DNA of 45,728 bases from Spirogloea muscicola. Lineage: Eukaryota > Streptophyta > Zygnematophyceae > Spirogloeales > Spirogloeaceae. Under the pieces are notes generated by a model. That model saw only the letters and a program-made list of their open reading frames with translations. It was not told the origin of the DNA and ran no database searches. The stretch is from assembly GCA_009602725.1 (NCBI GenBank), contig WELB01000035.1:19307-65034 (forward strand), in the 5' to 3' direction. The position numbers and the translations under genes were made by a program. Shown piece by piece: positions 1 to 12,447 of the stretch. The stretch's first letter is position 1. Each line of letters begins with the position of its first letter.

Positions 1-274
1 AAAAGCTCCGACACTACTCAGACTACCCCCGCAGTGACCACCTCCTCCCGGCCGCAATCGACACTTTCGGCTGCTTGGGTCCTCGCTTCCATACCCTACT
101 CGAGAACATAGCGAGTCTGGGATATGCACGACGCGAGAATATGCTCCCAGCCTAGATGGGTATGCCGGCAGCCTATCTGTCATTTCTGCGACGTTGAGTG
201 TCAACCTGTCTGCAACGAGCTCAGGCGTATGCTCTGCATCAGAAAGCTGGTCGAGCCTTAGCTGCTGGCACAAG
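1..274. other. Intergenic, nothing recognised
   Basis: No reading frame with coding character and no repeat recognised here, except for the start of repeat R3 at about 275. Confidence 0.5.
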
Positions 275-450
275 AGCTAGTCAATTGCCGTTCGGTATTC
301 GAGCGTCAGCTAGCGACCTCTATGTGCTGACTCGTGGTCACTGAGCGGGTCAGCTTAGCAGCAGGTGACGTACATTTGTCCAATGTGCTTGCCTTTGTAC
401 TTGGCCACACATGGCCTCCCCATCTCTTAATATACACGCATTTCCGCGGG
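275..450 (+). repeat. Dispersed repeat R3, copy 1
   Basis: About 170 bp that recurs at 20411-20580 in the same orientation, at 4180-4325 inverted, and in part at 39350-39400 inverted. Shared blocks include GCGACCTCTATGTGCTGACT and CAATGTGCTTGCCTTTG. No coding capacity was seen. Its type (SINE, MITE or other) is unknown. Confidence 0.75.
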
Positions 451-520
451 CTCGATCCCCAGTCTCTTAATACACTCTCCTGTGCCAGTTGCTGGCGTGC
501 CATGAAGTGGCACTCCAAAT

Positions 521-568
521 GGGGGCAAGGGGCTGTGATAAGCCAGCCCAAAAAGAATTGACATGGGG
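521..568 (-). repeat. Dispersed hairpin repeat R1
   Basis: Copy of the short R1 family. The core, read on the minus strand, resembles TTTGGGCTGGCCTCTCACAG, a self-complementary GGCTG...CAGCC hairpin. This copy has GGGGCTGTGATAAGCCAGCC. Confidence 0.65.
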
Positions 569-1005
569 CCCGCCCGTGGGCGCCCTCGGCGGGGCAAGCC
601 CGCGGGCGGCATCGGCATCTCAGGTTGACCATTACAGACTTCAGCCGCTCGTGGGTCCCGCACGTCTATCGGACGCAGCCACGCGAAAGCTCTATGCAGT
701 TCCGTGTCAGGCCAATATCGCCGTCGTACAAGCTACATCTGCTAGATGAACGCTAGACAGCATTGCGCTCCGCTGCACCAGCCAGGTCACAGTCTTTTGC
801 TTAAGACAATTGTTGCAATTTCCAGTGCTGTTTCGTCCTTGTTACAGTTGAGCCGGCAACTATCGGCAACCTGAGGCACTCCGTTAGCTCGTAATTTAGT
901 GAAGTGCGCGGGACCCACAGAGGGTGAGGTCTGTGAAGGTCAACACGAGATGCTGATAGCACCCCCCCATGCTTGCCTGTCCAGGGCGCCCACGGGCGGG
1001 CCCAC
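566..1005. repeat. Foldback: about 100-bp inverted arms
   Basis: The segment 566-665 reappears as its reverse complement at about 897-1005. GGGCCCGCCCGTGGGCGCCC in the left arm matches the complement of GGGCGCCCACGGGCGGGCCC in the right arm, and weaker matches run outward to GTGGGTCCCGC. The arms are separated by about 230 bp. Similarity is imperfect (roughly 80% by eye). It could be a decayed foldback transposon or two opposed copies of one dispersed repeat. Confidence 0.6.
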
Positions 1006-1010
1006 GGCCA

Positions 1011-3180
1011 GCTTACACATCCTTCACACGTCAATTTTTCAAAATGGACAAATGGAGTTGCTTGTGGTACGTCGGGCTCCGATTTATACATTCTAGAAAG
1101 ATCTACTAGCTGAAAGGCGGAAGAGTGCAGCTCCAAGCATGGAAACGACAAGTGACTTCACTCTAGGCAAAATTGGGGGCCGTCGTCAGAAATTTCTGTG
1201 TGAATCTCGGAAAGAGGGTGAGCACAACCCCCGTGCTGTGTACACTGGACTGCCAGATGCAGCTGCTAGAGCTCGACCAGCATGACTGAGCGACTGAAAG
1301 CTCCCCCATAATGCTCTATCTGCGCGCGCGTTCCTCATACACAGCTGGCGCAGTCATTGCAGGGGTCAGTAACAAGATATATGCTGGTAACTGGAGCTGA
1401 CTGGTTCACCAATCCTCAACACCAATGAGACTGGATGAATGACAAGACCAACCTCGCGTCTTTTGAAGGTTTGGATTATGCTCAGCTGAGCTTCTGTAGC
1501 CGTTAGGCGGCAGTGCTCTTCAGCTGCAGGCTTGCCCTGCGGATCAGCAACAACGCTTAATGCGTCCAATGCGTCCATGAGCAATAGCTACCGACAAGTG
1601 CATGTAACCTCGTGTTTGAATTGAGGTGCTAGGCATACAATTGAGAAGGTCACGAGAGCGATGACCCAGAGAGAGCCCCTTGTCACGGTCTTGTAGCCTG
1701 CTAGGTTGAGAGCTACACGATCGTCATATTTACTAGCACAGGTGCGCTCAAAGGGGACTCTTTACCACTCGACAAGGTCCACATGTGCAAGTTGGTAGTC
1801 AGGGAGGGCTAGCATAGGCATCAACATTCACCACCTTGATCTCAGCGGCGCTTGCTGCCACGCCGCTTTCCCACAGTACTGAATAGCCGATGATGATGCC
1901 CTTCATGGTCGACTCTGTTGACCTTCATCACTACTTTCTGATTCCGAAGGTCATCCCTTAGACAGTGGCCCTAGCAAGACCTAAGAAGGGCGCCCAGTCT
2001 TGCTCCCCGTAGTGGTCTAACTCTCATCTCGGACCTAAGCCCTACTTTCAACTCCAACCCCCTGACCACACAAGTTACCTCACACCAACGTCAACATCCT
2101 CACATTTCCCATATTCCTCGAGCACGTTAAACAACACCTTGACATACGCAGCACAAGCACAGCAGTAATTAATGGGGTAGATTGAGACCATAAATATTCA
2201 TGGCACGGGGCGGAGGGGATATGAAGGACTCAGTGGGAGATGGCGAAATCTCGTAGAAGCCAACTTGCCTGCCGTGTGAAGTGGTCGGGTAACAGCCAGC
2301 CTTATCGCACCCCGAGGCTGCCGTGCACTGCCAGACCGCCTTCCTTGGCACTCCCGGACTTGCATGGCCACTATGCATTGGCAAACACGGCTTAGGCCAG
2401 GACGGTCGTCAACCGGCAGTAGGGCCGGCCGCGATGGCACTAGCAAGGGCTAGGAAAGTGGAGTGTGTGTTGAATGATGGAGGGCCTGAGTGACCTTACA
2501 AAGGCAAGTACAAAAGCAAGTATAAAGGCAAGGAGGCCTGCTCAGCGCAGCGAGCAACTCCGCCAACGAGACGCGGCTATTTGTGAGGTTATGCGAATCG
2601 TCTCCAATAATCTGGCTATCCCAGTCCACCACGTCAAGCAAGCCGGACCATCGTAGTGCCGAAGGGGGCCGACCTCGAAGGCGGCCTCGCGACAGGCAGA
2701 GGCAGCGCGGTGCAGAGGCCGACGTGCCGCATCTGCGATCGAGAAGCGGGCTCGACCGCTGGCTTTTCTGACGGATTTGTCAACGAAGTTTATGCGCTTG
2801 TCGTCTACGTAAAGTCATGTGTGCAAAACGTGGAGACTGCTCAATGAAGCAGCTGAGGAACGATGATTTTCTATCACTTCTGTTTCCTCAAGTCTGTCCA
2901 CAGATGGATACCAGAGCAAGTGGCACTGTTTGATATTATTGAGCATTTTTATGGTGAACAAAAGAGAATGTTGGTAATTTAGTATATGCACAAGACCACT
3001 TGTACTTGAGCACAAAATTGTCACGTAAGCGGTGCCCGAGGGCGGCAAGGGCAAGGGCCGGCGCCGCCAGGAGTAGCCGCTAGAGGACGGAGCGAGCGAG
3101 GAGGGCGGCGAGGGGGCTTCCGTTCGCACTCGAGGATGGGAATAAGCGACGAGGGCGTCGCTCACGAAACAGCTCTTTCA
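1011..3180. other. Long gene-poor stretch
   Basis: All open frames are short, with no conserved motif or consistent splice sites. A small imperfect tandem of AAAGGCAAGTA lies near 2496-2532. GC rises from about 3010 to 3130. No gene can be supported. Confidence 0.5.
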
Positions 3181-3255
3181 GTGTCAGGCAGTGGCTGTGA
3201 GAGGCCAGCCCAAAGGACTGTACAAGGTCTGAAAGGGCCGGAAGGCGCAAGAAGC
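3181..3255 (-). repeat. Dispersed hairpin repeat R1
   Basis: Contains GTGGCTGTGAGAGGCCAGCC followed by CAAGGTCTGAAAGGGCC. This downstream tail also follows the R1 copy at 27686. Confidence 0.75.
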
Positions 3256-3409
3256 ACGGAAATGCTATGCATGACTCCTGCATCGCGGTTTTGGGTTTTA
3301 ATGTATGAGCTCACAACATCTTGACAGTGGGGCCAGATGCAGATACGCGAGTGGGCGCTGAACGAAAATGTGGTCAGCAAATCCAGCAATCAATGCTCAG
3401 GGACTCCAG

Positions 3410-3770
3410 CACCGCCATGGCGGAGGGAGGTTCCTGCAGGCGGCGGTCGGCCTCCCTCCCGGCGGGCCGCCGGGCGGGGGAAAGCGGCCGCGGGAGGCCA
3501 CGGCCAGCAGCCGGCCCGTGTCTGGGCACCGCGTAACGTGGCCGGTACGCGGTGGGCGACGGTTGTAAATGCCCGGGCGCCGCTGTGGGGCGGCGGGGAC
3601 ATGGCCCGGGCGCGGGCGCCGGCGTCGCTCCCCCTCGCGCCCACCGCCGGGAGCCCAAGCGGGGCCCCCCCTCCCTTCCTCCCAGCGCGGGCGAGAGGAG
3701 GGAGGGCGGGCTCCCGCCTGCAGCTCGCCCGTCTGGCGCCCGGCCATGGCCGCCTCTAAGCTCTGCCTGG
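3410..3770. other. Very GC-rich island
   Basis: About 350 bp of strongly GC-rich sequence, open in several frames on both strands at once, as expected from composition alone. No domain or splice pattern supports a protein. It could be a CpG-island-like promoter or the remnant of an exon. Confidence 0.35.
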
Positions 3771-3792
3771 CCTGTGGCTTCGCTAACCGAAC

Positions 3793-3860
3793 AGGAAGAC
3801 TCTTTCAGTAGAGGACAATGGCTCTCATTCGCCAGCCCAGAAAAGAGAATGGACATCCGC
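3793..3860 (-). repeat. Dispersed hairpin repeat R1
   Basis: Longer copy, including the AGTAGAGGACAATGGCT flank that precedes the hairpin in other copies (27466, 3966). Confidence 0.7.
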
Positions 3861-3865
3861 TAAGT

Positions 3866-4085
3866 TAGTCATGAATATCGTCTGTATGCACCTGGCTGGC
3901 TTCTACAGCCGCTCCTTTGATACCAGAAGCCGCTTTCTTTGGGCCGGCGGGTGGGGAAGTCTGTTTCCAGTAGAGGGCGATGGCTGTGATTGGGCCAGCC
4001 AGGCTGTGAAAGCACGCCAGGTGCATACTGAGGGTGTTCATGACTATGTTTAGCGGAGCCACAGGGTAGGCAGACAGGGCGCACT
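3866..4085. repeat. Composite repeat: R2(+), R1(-), R2(-)
   Basis: A forward R2 element (3866-3940, core TGCACCTGGCTGGCTTCTAC then CAGCCGC) is followed by R1 (3957-4010, minus) and an inverted R2 (4005-4085, with CCAGGTGCATACTGAGGGTG and GGAGCCACAGGGTAGGCAG). The two R2 copies face each other, so the whole unit can fold back on itself. Confidence 0.7.
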
Positions 4086-4179
4086 TAATGAGACCCCCGG
4101 TATGTCAGCAATAAGAGGTCAGATGAGCTGAGCGGAGGAAGAGCAGCCCCGCTGCGCAAGCCAGAGAATTGTACTGTTT

Positions 4180-4325
4180 TGAATGATTGGCCAAGTACAG
4201 TGGCAAGCACATTGTCAGATGTACATCACTTGCTGCTAAGCTGACCTGCTCAGTAAATGCGAGTCAGCAAGTAGAGGTCGCTAGGTATGATGCCCGAATA
4301 GCGGACGGAAATCGACAAGCGACTG
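4180..4325 (-). repeat. Dispersed repeat R3, inverted copy
   Basis: Reverse complement of the R3 element at 275-450. GGCCAAGTACAGTGGCAAGC and GCTGCTAAGCTGACCTGCTC match after inversion. Confidence 0.7.
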
Positions 4326-4956
4326 TGCCACCAGCTAAAGCCGGACCCGCTTTCTGGTGCAACGTATGAAGCCAGAGGTTACCGCCAGCGGTAGGACTGC
4401 GGGGGGGGGAGGGAGGTTGGGGCGCCCCACCACCCAGGCGCCGCCCGGGAGGCCAAGCGGTGGCCCCCACCCACCACCTTCCACTGCCAGTGCTGGCTGG
4501 CCAGCCGCCGCAGCAGCAGCTCCCGCAGCTCCAGCAGGACGCGGCGTCCGTCTCGTCGCTCTCAGATACTAAAGGGATCGCGACTTGGGAGACCCAGTTT
4601 CTCAAAGGGATCGCCGCCTGCAAGCACCACACTGCCGTGCATAGCTCTCTGCCTAGCCCCCAGCACTCAGCCGCCTGCATTCCGGCCTCCTTGCCCGTCA
4701 CAGCCTCTGCAGCTCGCGGCGGCTCGCAGCCTCTGCGGGAGAAGGACAGCCAGGCCGCAGGCAGTCGCCGGCCTCTTGGGCATGCGGGAGCCGCAGCGCA
4801 GAGCGTGGGAGATTGTCGCTTGGGCCAGCTGATTCCGTTGGGGAGCTTGGGCCAACTCGCGTGGGTTGCCGGCAGTAGGCAGGAGGAGTGGCAGGCAGGA
4901 GGCCTCAGGTGAAGCTCCGTGTGACTAGAGGCAGCTGCCGCAGGAGACAGGACGCC

Positions 4957-7900
4957 ATGGCTGGCGTCCGCAGCAGGGCGCTATTCTACGGGGCGTTGCT
5001 GGCTTTGGCGTTGGTTGCATCGGCACCATCTGGCTGCAGTGCAGGTGCGTAGTAGCTGCCCAAGCCAAGCTTCCATGTGCATAGAACATCACTGTAGCTG
5101 GGCTAGCTTGAGCAGCAGCATGCAGCTGCCAAGGTGCATACTCTGCCTGTCTTGGAGGTCCGCCACTGATACGCCGTTCTTTCAATTTGCATCGCGGATG
5201 GGGTGTGGCGGATGTTAGGCTGTCTGCGTGCCTTGCGCTGGGCAGCTGTCCAGGAAGTTATGAATATCCATCTGAACTGACCACTTGCTATGGAGCGTCC
5301 GCTGCTCCCTCTGCTTTGCCCCTCCCCAGCAAGAGCAGTCCTGGAGGCAGCAGCTGCTGCTCCTCCAACTGCAGAGAATGTCACGGCGAATGCTCCTGCT
5401 AAGGCATCTGGTGAGTCTTAAGCAATTGCTTATGAGGTCTGTCCAGATCAGACTGTAGAAGGAGCTCATGTGAAGAAGAGATTGATACAGAGGGGGGAGG
5501 TGCAGGAGTATGCACGATCCAAGCTCATGAGATGTTTGAGCTGAAAGGCACGGCAGTCCTGGCTTCTGCCAGAATCTTGTAAAGCGAGGCTCCGTCACGG
5601 TAATAACTTGGAAGCCTGATAGGTGATGCTCTGTATGAGGCTTCCTGTGATGACCTCTTTGTCATCATTGCCCTCAGAAGCTACTGGTCTCACACCTTAT
5701 CCTGATCTGTGGCTAACCATTTTCAGTAAAACCGCCCACAAACGGGTCGCGGGATTCAGCGTACGCAAATGCAGGCGGCTTCCGGACTGGTACAGCAGAT
5801 CACTCCAAGCACTCTTCAGTGTTCCACTGCAGTGCAGGCTATGACGCGTCATATTGGATCTGTACCAAGTCCGTACGGTTTGCTGGCATGTGACATACAC
5901 GTATCAGGAGCGATTGCCCTGGCGAGTGGCAACCCACTAACTGATGAAGCACAATGCAGGTTTTTACATCAATTGCGGTGGTCGGAATGTTAGCAACGTT
6001 GGCAACATCACGTGGCAGGCTGACGCTTACTTCATTGGGGGCGAGACATTCTCAAACACGCTAGCTGTGGTCCAGAACACAACAGCAGCATATAACTCGC
6101 CGCTGCTCTACCAGAGCCTCAGATACTTTGGCGGAGAGGACCTGCCTATCAATGCATACAGCATCCCGGTGAGCACTTACACGATGGCCGAAATCTCAAC
6201 ACCCACCTAGCCATCTTCATATACAGCTTTTCTGCATCCCCCTTGCTTGTGGACAGAATGGCTTGAGGCAGTTGCCTATATCATTTTCTGAATTTAACAA
6301 ATGTAGCTAGCTGATTGAGGATTGCTTGTCCTGCAGGTCAATGAGTCAGGCTACTACTGGGTCAGACTGCACTTTGCCGAGATCCTATACAAAGAGGCCT
6401 CCCTTCGCGTGTTCAATGTCTCCATCGAAGGGTCACCTTCTCTCATCTCGTTCCACCTCAACGCTTCCAATATGGTACGCCGCCCTAGGAGCTTCTTTAC
6501 TGTATGATTGACTCACAGGACTTTTTTCAGCTGCCAATTGTGAAATCAAGCTCATCTTGTACGCTCACTGCGCTTGCATATGACCAGCAGCGGTGCTGCT
6601 TGCAATGTCGTGGACTGCTGTACTGCTGGACTGCTGTACTGCTTTGCAACCTTGCTCTGCACCAGAACAATGTACTGATGGAATTCATCAATTTTCAATC
6701 TGATGTCAATTGTGCATTGCCACTCCGTCTGGCAGGTGGTTGTCAAGGAGTTCTTTGTGCCTGTCTCTGACACCGTTCTGGACATCCAGTTTGTGCGAGG
6801 CCCTGTTGGTGATCCAATGATCAGTGCAATCGAGGTGGGCGAGTCAGCTCAGTGACATGAATTGCAGAACTGGGCTCCTACAATCATCCATGAATGCACA
6901 GGAGGATCAGAACGCTGAGCAGAACAGTCGTCTCTGCTTTCCCTATGTGGTGCCTTCAATACTCTTATCCTCTCCACAAGGAGCTTCTATCAGAATGCTT
7001 GCCGCTGCTAAGCCTCCAAAACTGCATGTTCTCAGGTGACTATGGCGCCGACGGGCATGTACGATCTTGAGGCGACCAGCGATACTGTGCTGGCCACGGA
7101 ATTTCGCTTGGACTGCGGTGGCAATCAACCATTTCTTGACCAGGTCCTTGCACCCTCTATATTTCGGCCAATCCCTTGGTTAATCAAGCCAAAGTATTCA
7201 ATATGGCACTTGTATCAGATACAAGTGCGATGGCTTACCTGCCTGGCCGCCTGTCAGCATAAACGCTTACAAGCTATCACGGCTCAATGCAGGGCGGAAG
7301 GATGTGGCTCCCAGACACTGGCACAAATGCACCTGCCAACAGCAACAATACGTACATCTGGACTTCATACTTCAATAGCGAGAACTTGGTCCCTGGGACC
7401 GACGTGACGCCTGATCTCTTGCCACTCCATATCTACCAGGTGTGTGAAGCTCCACAAGATGACCACACCCACATCCTGCGTTTCATACAGATTGTAGAGA
7501 CTGACTTCTCAACACCTGCTAAAAAGGTCATCGACAAGGGCTACATACTGGCTTCCATCTGGGCTGTGTTGGATCCTTGATTCTTGTAATACTTCTCATG
7601 TCTTGCAGTCTCAGAGGGTGTTGGCCAACATTGAGAGGTTGGGTCTGCACGCATTGGCCGCCAATCAGTCTGTGGATCTTAGGAAGCATTACAGAGACCC
7701 TCTCATCTACAACTTTGTCGTTGATCCCCTTGCCAAGTACTTCATTCGACTGCACCAAGTTGAGTCAAACTTGCCTTGGGCAGGAGCCAGGATCATGAAT
7801 ATCACCATCAATCAGCAACTAGCGGTGAGGAGACCCTTCTGACCACCAAAATGATCAGCATCAAGGCTCTGCAGGGCACACAGTCATATGATTGGAACAA

Positions 7901-10900
7901 ACAGCGCTCCATCTACTCGTCATGAATGCCACATCTTGACTTGGTTGTGCCAACTGCTGGTGAGATATTGTGAGACAGTGAAGTAGTGGGTCTGGCATGC
8001 CTCCGAGGTTGTCTCCATGGCCGCGATGACGCTTTACGTACATATTGACTCTCTCTCTCTCTCTTCCCCTCTCCCTCTCTCCCTCTCTCCCTCTCTCTCT
8101 CCCTCCCTCTTTCTCTCCCTCTCTCCCTCTCTCCCTCTCTCCCTCTCTCCNCTCTCTCTCTCTCTCTCGCTCTCGCTCTCTCTCCCTCTTCCCCCATCCC
8201 CCTCTCACTTCCCTCCTTCCCTTCTCCCCTTTCTTGGTTTCACAAGGACTAAAATTTTACATATGTGAGCACTTTCGTTGCAACAGGTTGCCAATCTTGA
8301 CGTCTACAAGGAAGTTGGGTTGGACTCACCATACATAGTCGACTTACTTGGTAGGCAAATCTGCTAGCTCCTCTAGTCATGTTGCACTCATGGTTCATAT
8401 GCCTTCACATTCAAAGCTTCCCCTTTCTAAGATGTCTCCACTTTGCGTGCATTTGCTGCAGTCTCTGCCACGCCGTCTGGGCTGCTTGTCCTGAACATCA
8501 CGGCTGCTGTCACAGACTACACAAAGTGAGCTCATTAGATTTGTTTCACGCCCCTCCTCGTCCTGTGCGGATGGTGGCACGACATCCTTGCGTAGTTGCA
8601 AACGTGCATATTTCATGGCGAGCAGTATCTTCTTTCAGCACGTTGTAGAAGGCCAGGATCAAGCTTGACCACTGACAGACTCTGTTTACCCTCCTTGGCA
8701 GTGATCCTATGATTGCTGGGGTTGAGCTATTTAAAGTCCTCACGGTGAGAGCTGATACCCCACGATGCTAGCTCCTCACCACATTCACAAGCGAGATAAG
8801 GTTCTCAATGTGATGACCCATAACATATGACGTGCCCTCGTGTGTACAGACTGGCCCACTCTTGAGAAACTATACACCACAGAGTGGCGCTGATGGTATT
8901 TGGAAGAGCTTAGCGATTACCCTCATGTGCCTCCTCGGACTTGGTGAGCATACAGGAGCTCCAGTAGCTAGATACAGTGGTCGCTTCCTGGGTTTGCATG
9001 GCTCGTCTCTCTTAAAGTGAGCTGCTATTGAACAGTTAGTGCCATATAAGCGTCCTAATCTTCACGCACATTGTCAATCTCAGTAACTGCAAGGTAATGT
9101 TCATGTCTATCACATGTGCGCTGCAGGTGTGCTTGTCGCAGCAGGCCTCCTGCTCCTGCCACTCGCCTTGAAGCAGAGGGTGTCAGACCCAAATAACTTC
9201 AAGGGTACTCAGAGCGACTCGCAATTCTTCAATGGGTTGCTTGGAGGGGCATCTACTGCTGGAAGTACGTGAGGCAAAGATCTGGAAATGTTGTTGTGCT
9301 TGCTTTGCATTGATCTGTTTACAATTATTTATTGTGGGATGCTTGGTCAGCCTCCCTCTCCACTTGACACCATACTTAAGCAGAATAATGCGCGTGATTG
9401 CAGACAGCCGAGACCACAGCAGCATGCAGCATTCTGGCGCTGGCGGATCCACGTCCGGCATACAGTCAAGGGGATCCGTCCACCTCAGCGCCCATGGGAC
9501 GCAGGTACGTCTGTCGTGCATGTTGTCCTGGCTAGTCATCTCCTAGCCCTGGCTTCGTCCTCTGGCAGATGGCTTACTTGTTATGGCTTACTGTGTTGCT
9601 TGATTTTGCGAGGTTATCTTGCATCTAACACCCTTGCCATTAGCAGAAGTCAGTGCTGGAGTTTGTTAAGAAGGGCTAATCAACATGCTGGGCTCGTTGA
9701 CATGCAGATCTTTCCCCTGGAGGAGTTGAAGGAGGCCACGAACAATTTCTCCAGGGACAACATTCTCGGCCAGGGCGGCTTCGGTCAGGTCTTCAAAGCC
9801 ACACTGTGGAGCGGCCAGATCGCTGCCGTGAAGCGCCTCGACCTCTTCTCCCAGCAGGGAGAGCGAGAGTTCCTTACTGAGGTGAGTCAGGCCGTAAGTA
9901 AGTTTCCGACTTATAAGGCTTTAGGAAACCGATACTTCCAGCCATCTCCAAAAATTATGAAGTTAGTGATGCATCAGCTTAGAGTGACAGCAATCATGTT
10001 ACTCACTCACTCTGCTTAGCGACAGTACAGTATTTCCTCAAGGCGTTTGGGCAGTTGCTCAGATGACATTGTCTGCATTTGCTGCTGCGCAGGTGGAACT
10101 ACTCTCGCGCCTGCACCACAAGAATTTAGTGAGCCTGATTGGGTATTGTGATGAGACCAGTCAGCTGATGCTGGTTTACGAGTACATCCCATGCGGAACC
10201 CTGCGCGACCACCTCCGCTGTGAGTGAATGACTTCCATCATCTCAGCAAGTGCTTGCCAGCACTCTCCCGCTTGGAGAGCAACTAGTGTGCTCCATGTCT
10301 GCCCTGCTCCTGCTTCTCTGGCATGTCCACTATGCTGAGGTTCTTTCCTGATTGTTCATATTACCTCTCTACTTGTCATCTTCATGCTCCAGCAACTTTT
10401 CATAAGTCATCTCATTGAAGCTCGTCATGTCTATGTAAGCTCTCCTAATTACATGTTGGAAGGCTTGTATTGTGTTGGATGCTTTTGGTGGTCCATCAGT
10501 GCCCGAGAAGGCGGCACAGCTGGACTGGCCAGCACGGCTCAAGATCTCCGTCGGTGCTGCTCGGGGCCTGGAATACCTCCACAGGGGTGCATCGCCCTCA
10601 GTTATCCACAGGTCAGTTAGCCAGCGGCATTCACACCAATCTGTGGCTTATTGAAAAATTTGGTAGGAAGTGGTCCTAGCGATCAAGGAGTTGGCCATAT
10701 GGTGCACAGGTTTGTCCTGCATAGGACATTTTATGCCTGTGACTGATACTAACTGTCGTCTGTGACAGGGATATCAAAACTTCGAACATCATCCTCGACG
10801 TTGACCATGAGGCCAAGGTCCACATAACCCTCCTGCATTCTGGCAGTAACTTCTCCATGACACACCCCACCATTTGCTGTTATGACGATAGGCAAGGCCA

Positions 10901-12447
10901 CCCAACGGCAGATGACAGAGTTTTTCAGCTATCACTGTGTGTGTGGCATTGATATGCAGGTGACGGATTTTGGCCTGTCGAAGCTCGGCAGGAATGCAGC
11001 GATGCAGACACACATCAGCACCAACGTGAAAGGCACACTAGGTCTGTGACATTAGACCACTTTTGTCTCCTGTGTGGCTCGCAATTAGCTATTAGGAGGT
11101 CTTCTATATTTTACAAGCACCTGGAGGTCAAGAAATTGACTTCAAGTATTATTTCCTTAGTTACTTATTACTTGTTTAACTTACTACTTGCATGGGTAGT
11201 AGCAGGAGATCATAGGCAGACTGGTCCACGGCTATGCCGCATAGACAAATTGACAGGTGGTGCTCATCTTCATTGATACTGAGTCTGTGGGGCTGTTGCT
11301 TGTGCTGGGCCTGCAGGCTATCTTGATCCCAACTATTATGCGAAGCAGCACCTCACGGAGAAGAGCGATGTCTACAGCTTCGGCGTGGTGATGCTGGAGC
11401 TCCTGACAGGCCGCATGCCCATCTGGCAGCATGACGACGACTCGTACGACGACGAGAAGCTCTGCAACCTTGTGGAGTGGGTAAGCACAAAGTCACTAAG
11501 CTCTTGTCAGCAGTGACAAGCTTGGGCATGGAGTCCAAGCCTGACTGCCGATCTCTCTTGTGCACAGGCAACGGACCACCTCAAGCGCGACGACGTAGCG
11601 TCCATTCTGGCACCGCAGCTGGCCGAAGCAGTGCAGTACGATGAGTCCATCCGGCAGTTCGCCCAGCTTGCATGGAACATGACCGAGCACCAGGTATGAC
11701 TTGCTGCTGGGCGGTTGCCGAGCTTGGCATGTGGCATCGAGGACCGACGAAGACTCCATCAAGAGCTCACCACTGATGGCTGCCGTTGGTGATTGCAGTC
11801 CAAGCTGCGGCCAAACATGGGCGAGGTGTTGCGCCGGCTGGAAAGGGCGGCACAGCTCGCTGCTGACAGTGCAGCCCTGCTGCCTCCCACAGCCGCAGTC
11901 AGCACCGCCGCGACCGGGACTGCACTGAACTCTGCCGTGGCGCCGCTGGACAGCTCCCTGCAGTCGATACTGTCGCTGGACGCACTGTCGCTACCAGCTG
12001 TGCCAGAGCAGCCCGAGGTGTGACAAAGCGAAAGCCAGCAAGAGCATTTGCTGTTGAGTACTTGCTGTCTGGGTTGTGCATCCACTGGCTTGCCAGTTGA
12101 CCATAATTGATGGTGGTTTCCCTGAATTGCTGTTGAGATCCTCTTGGCCGGTGGCTATCACAAGTTAAGCAAATTGTGGGTGCTATCACATGTACCAGGC
12201 GCAGGACGAGACTGCAACCATCAACTCAACGGTGGTTGCTGCCAAGGTGTCCCCACGCAAGGATGCGTCTCCAGACAGGCGGGCGTTGGCACCGCCCGCA
12301 AAGGCGGTGGCGCTGCCGGCTAAGCACATTGCAGCGGCGCCCTTTGCGACGCCGCTGCCGAGCGTCACCAACTGGACGCCGTTGGCGGCAACCAAGCCCC
12401 CCCGCATCCTGCTGCCGGCCGGAGCCTTCCCCAGCGGCGCCATCTGA
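4957..12447 (+). CDS. Malectin-like receptor-like serine/threonine kinase
   Basis: A plasma-membrane receptor kinase of about 982 residues in 24 exons. My exons are 4957-5044, 5330-5410, 5727-5789 (end tentative), 5960-6168, 6337-6474, 6736-6834, 7036-7143, 7293-7439, 7609-7824, 8287-8350, 8462-8525, 8702-8744, 8850-8943, 9127-9264, 9404-9504, 9708-9881, 10093-10219, 10500-10611, 10769-10817, 10960-11041, 11317-11480, 11568-11693, 11799-12017 and 12205-12447; phases agree throughout. The order is signal peptide (residues 1-29), two malectin-like domains (about 79-240, with YINCGGRN and WVRLHFAEI; about 248-440, with FRLDCGGN), a transmembrane segment (about 460-486), and a kinase with GQGGFGQV (about 571), AAVK, HRDIKTSN, and DFG (about 708). 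No leucine-rich repeats were seen, so the architecture is that of CrRLK1L/FERONIA-type receptors. The kinase wording ([20 protein letters not shown]) also recalls LRR-I and LRR-VIII kinases. The usual Glu of DPEY is Asn (DPNYY). The tail is Ala/Pro-rich. Confidence 0.9.
8049..8230. repeat. CT-rich microsatellite with an N
   Basis: Pure to interrupted CT/CCCT tract inside an intron of the receptor kinase, with one unresolved base at 8151. Open frames across it are artefacts of composition. Confidence 0.95.

Noticed and set aside
3337-3863. Overlapping long frames on both strands
   Set aside because: GC-driven openness; no frame has a motif, and the R1 repeat runs into it.
7861-8338. Arg/Glu-rich and Ser/Leu-rich frames
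   Set aside because: They are translations of the CT microsatellite inside a receptor-kinase intron.
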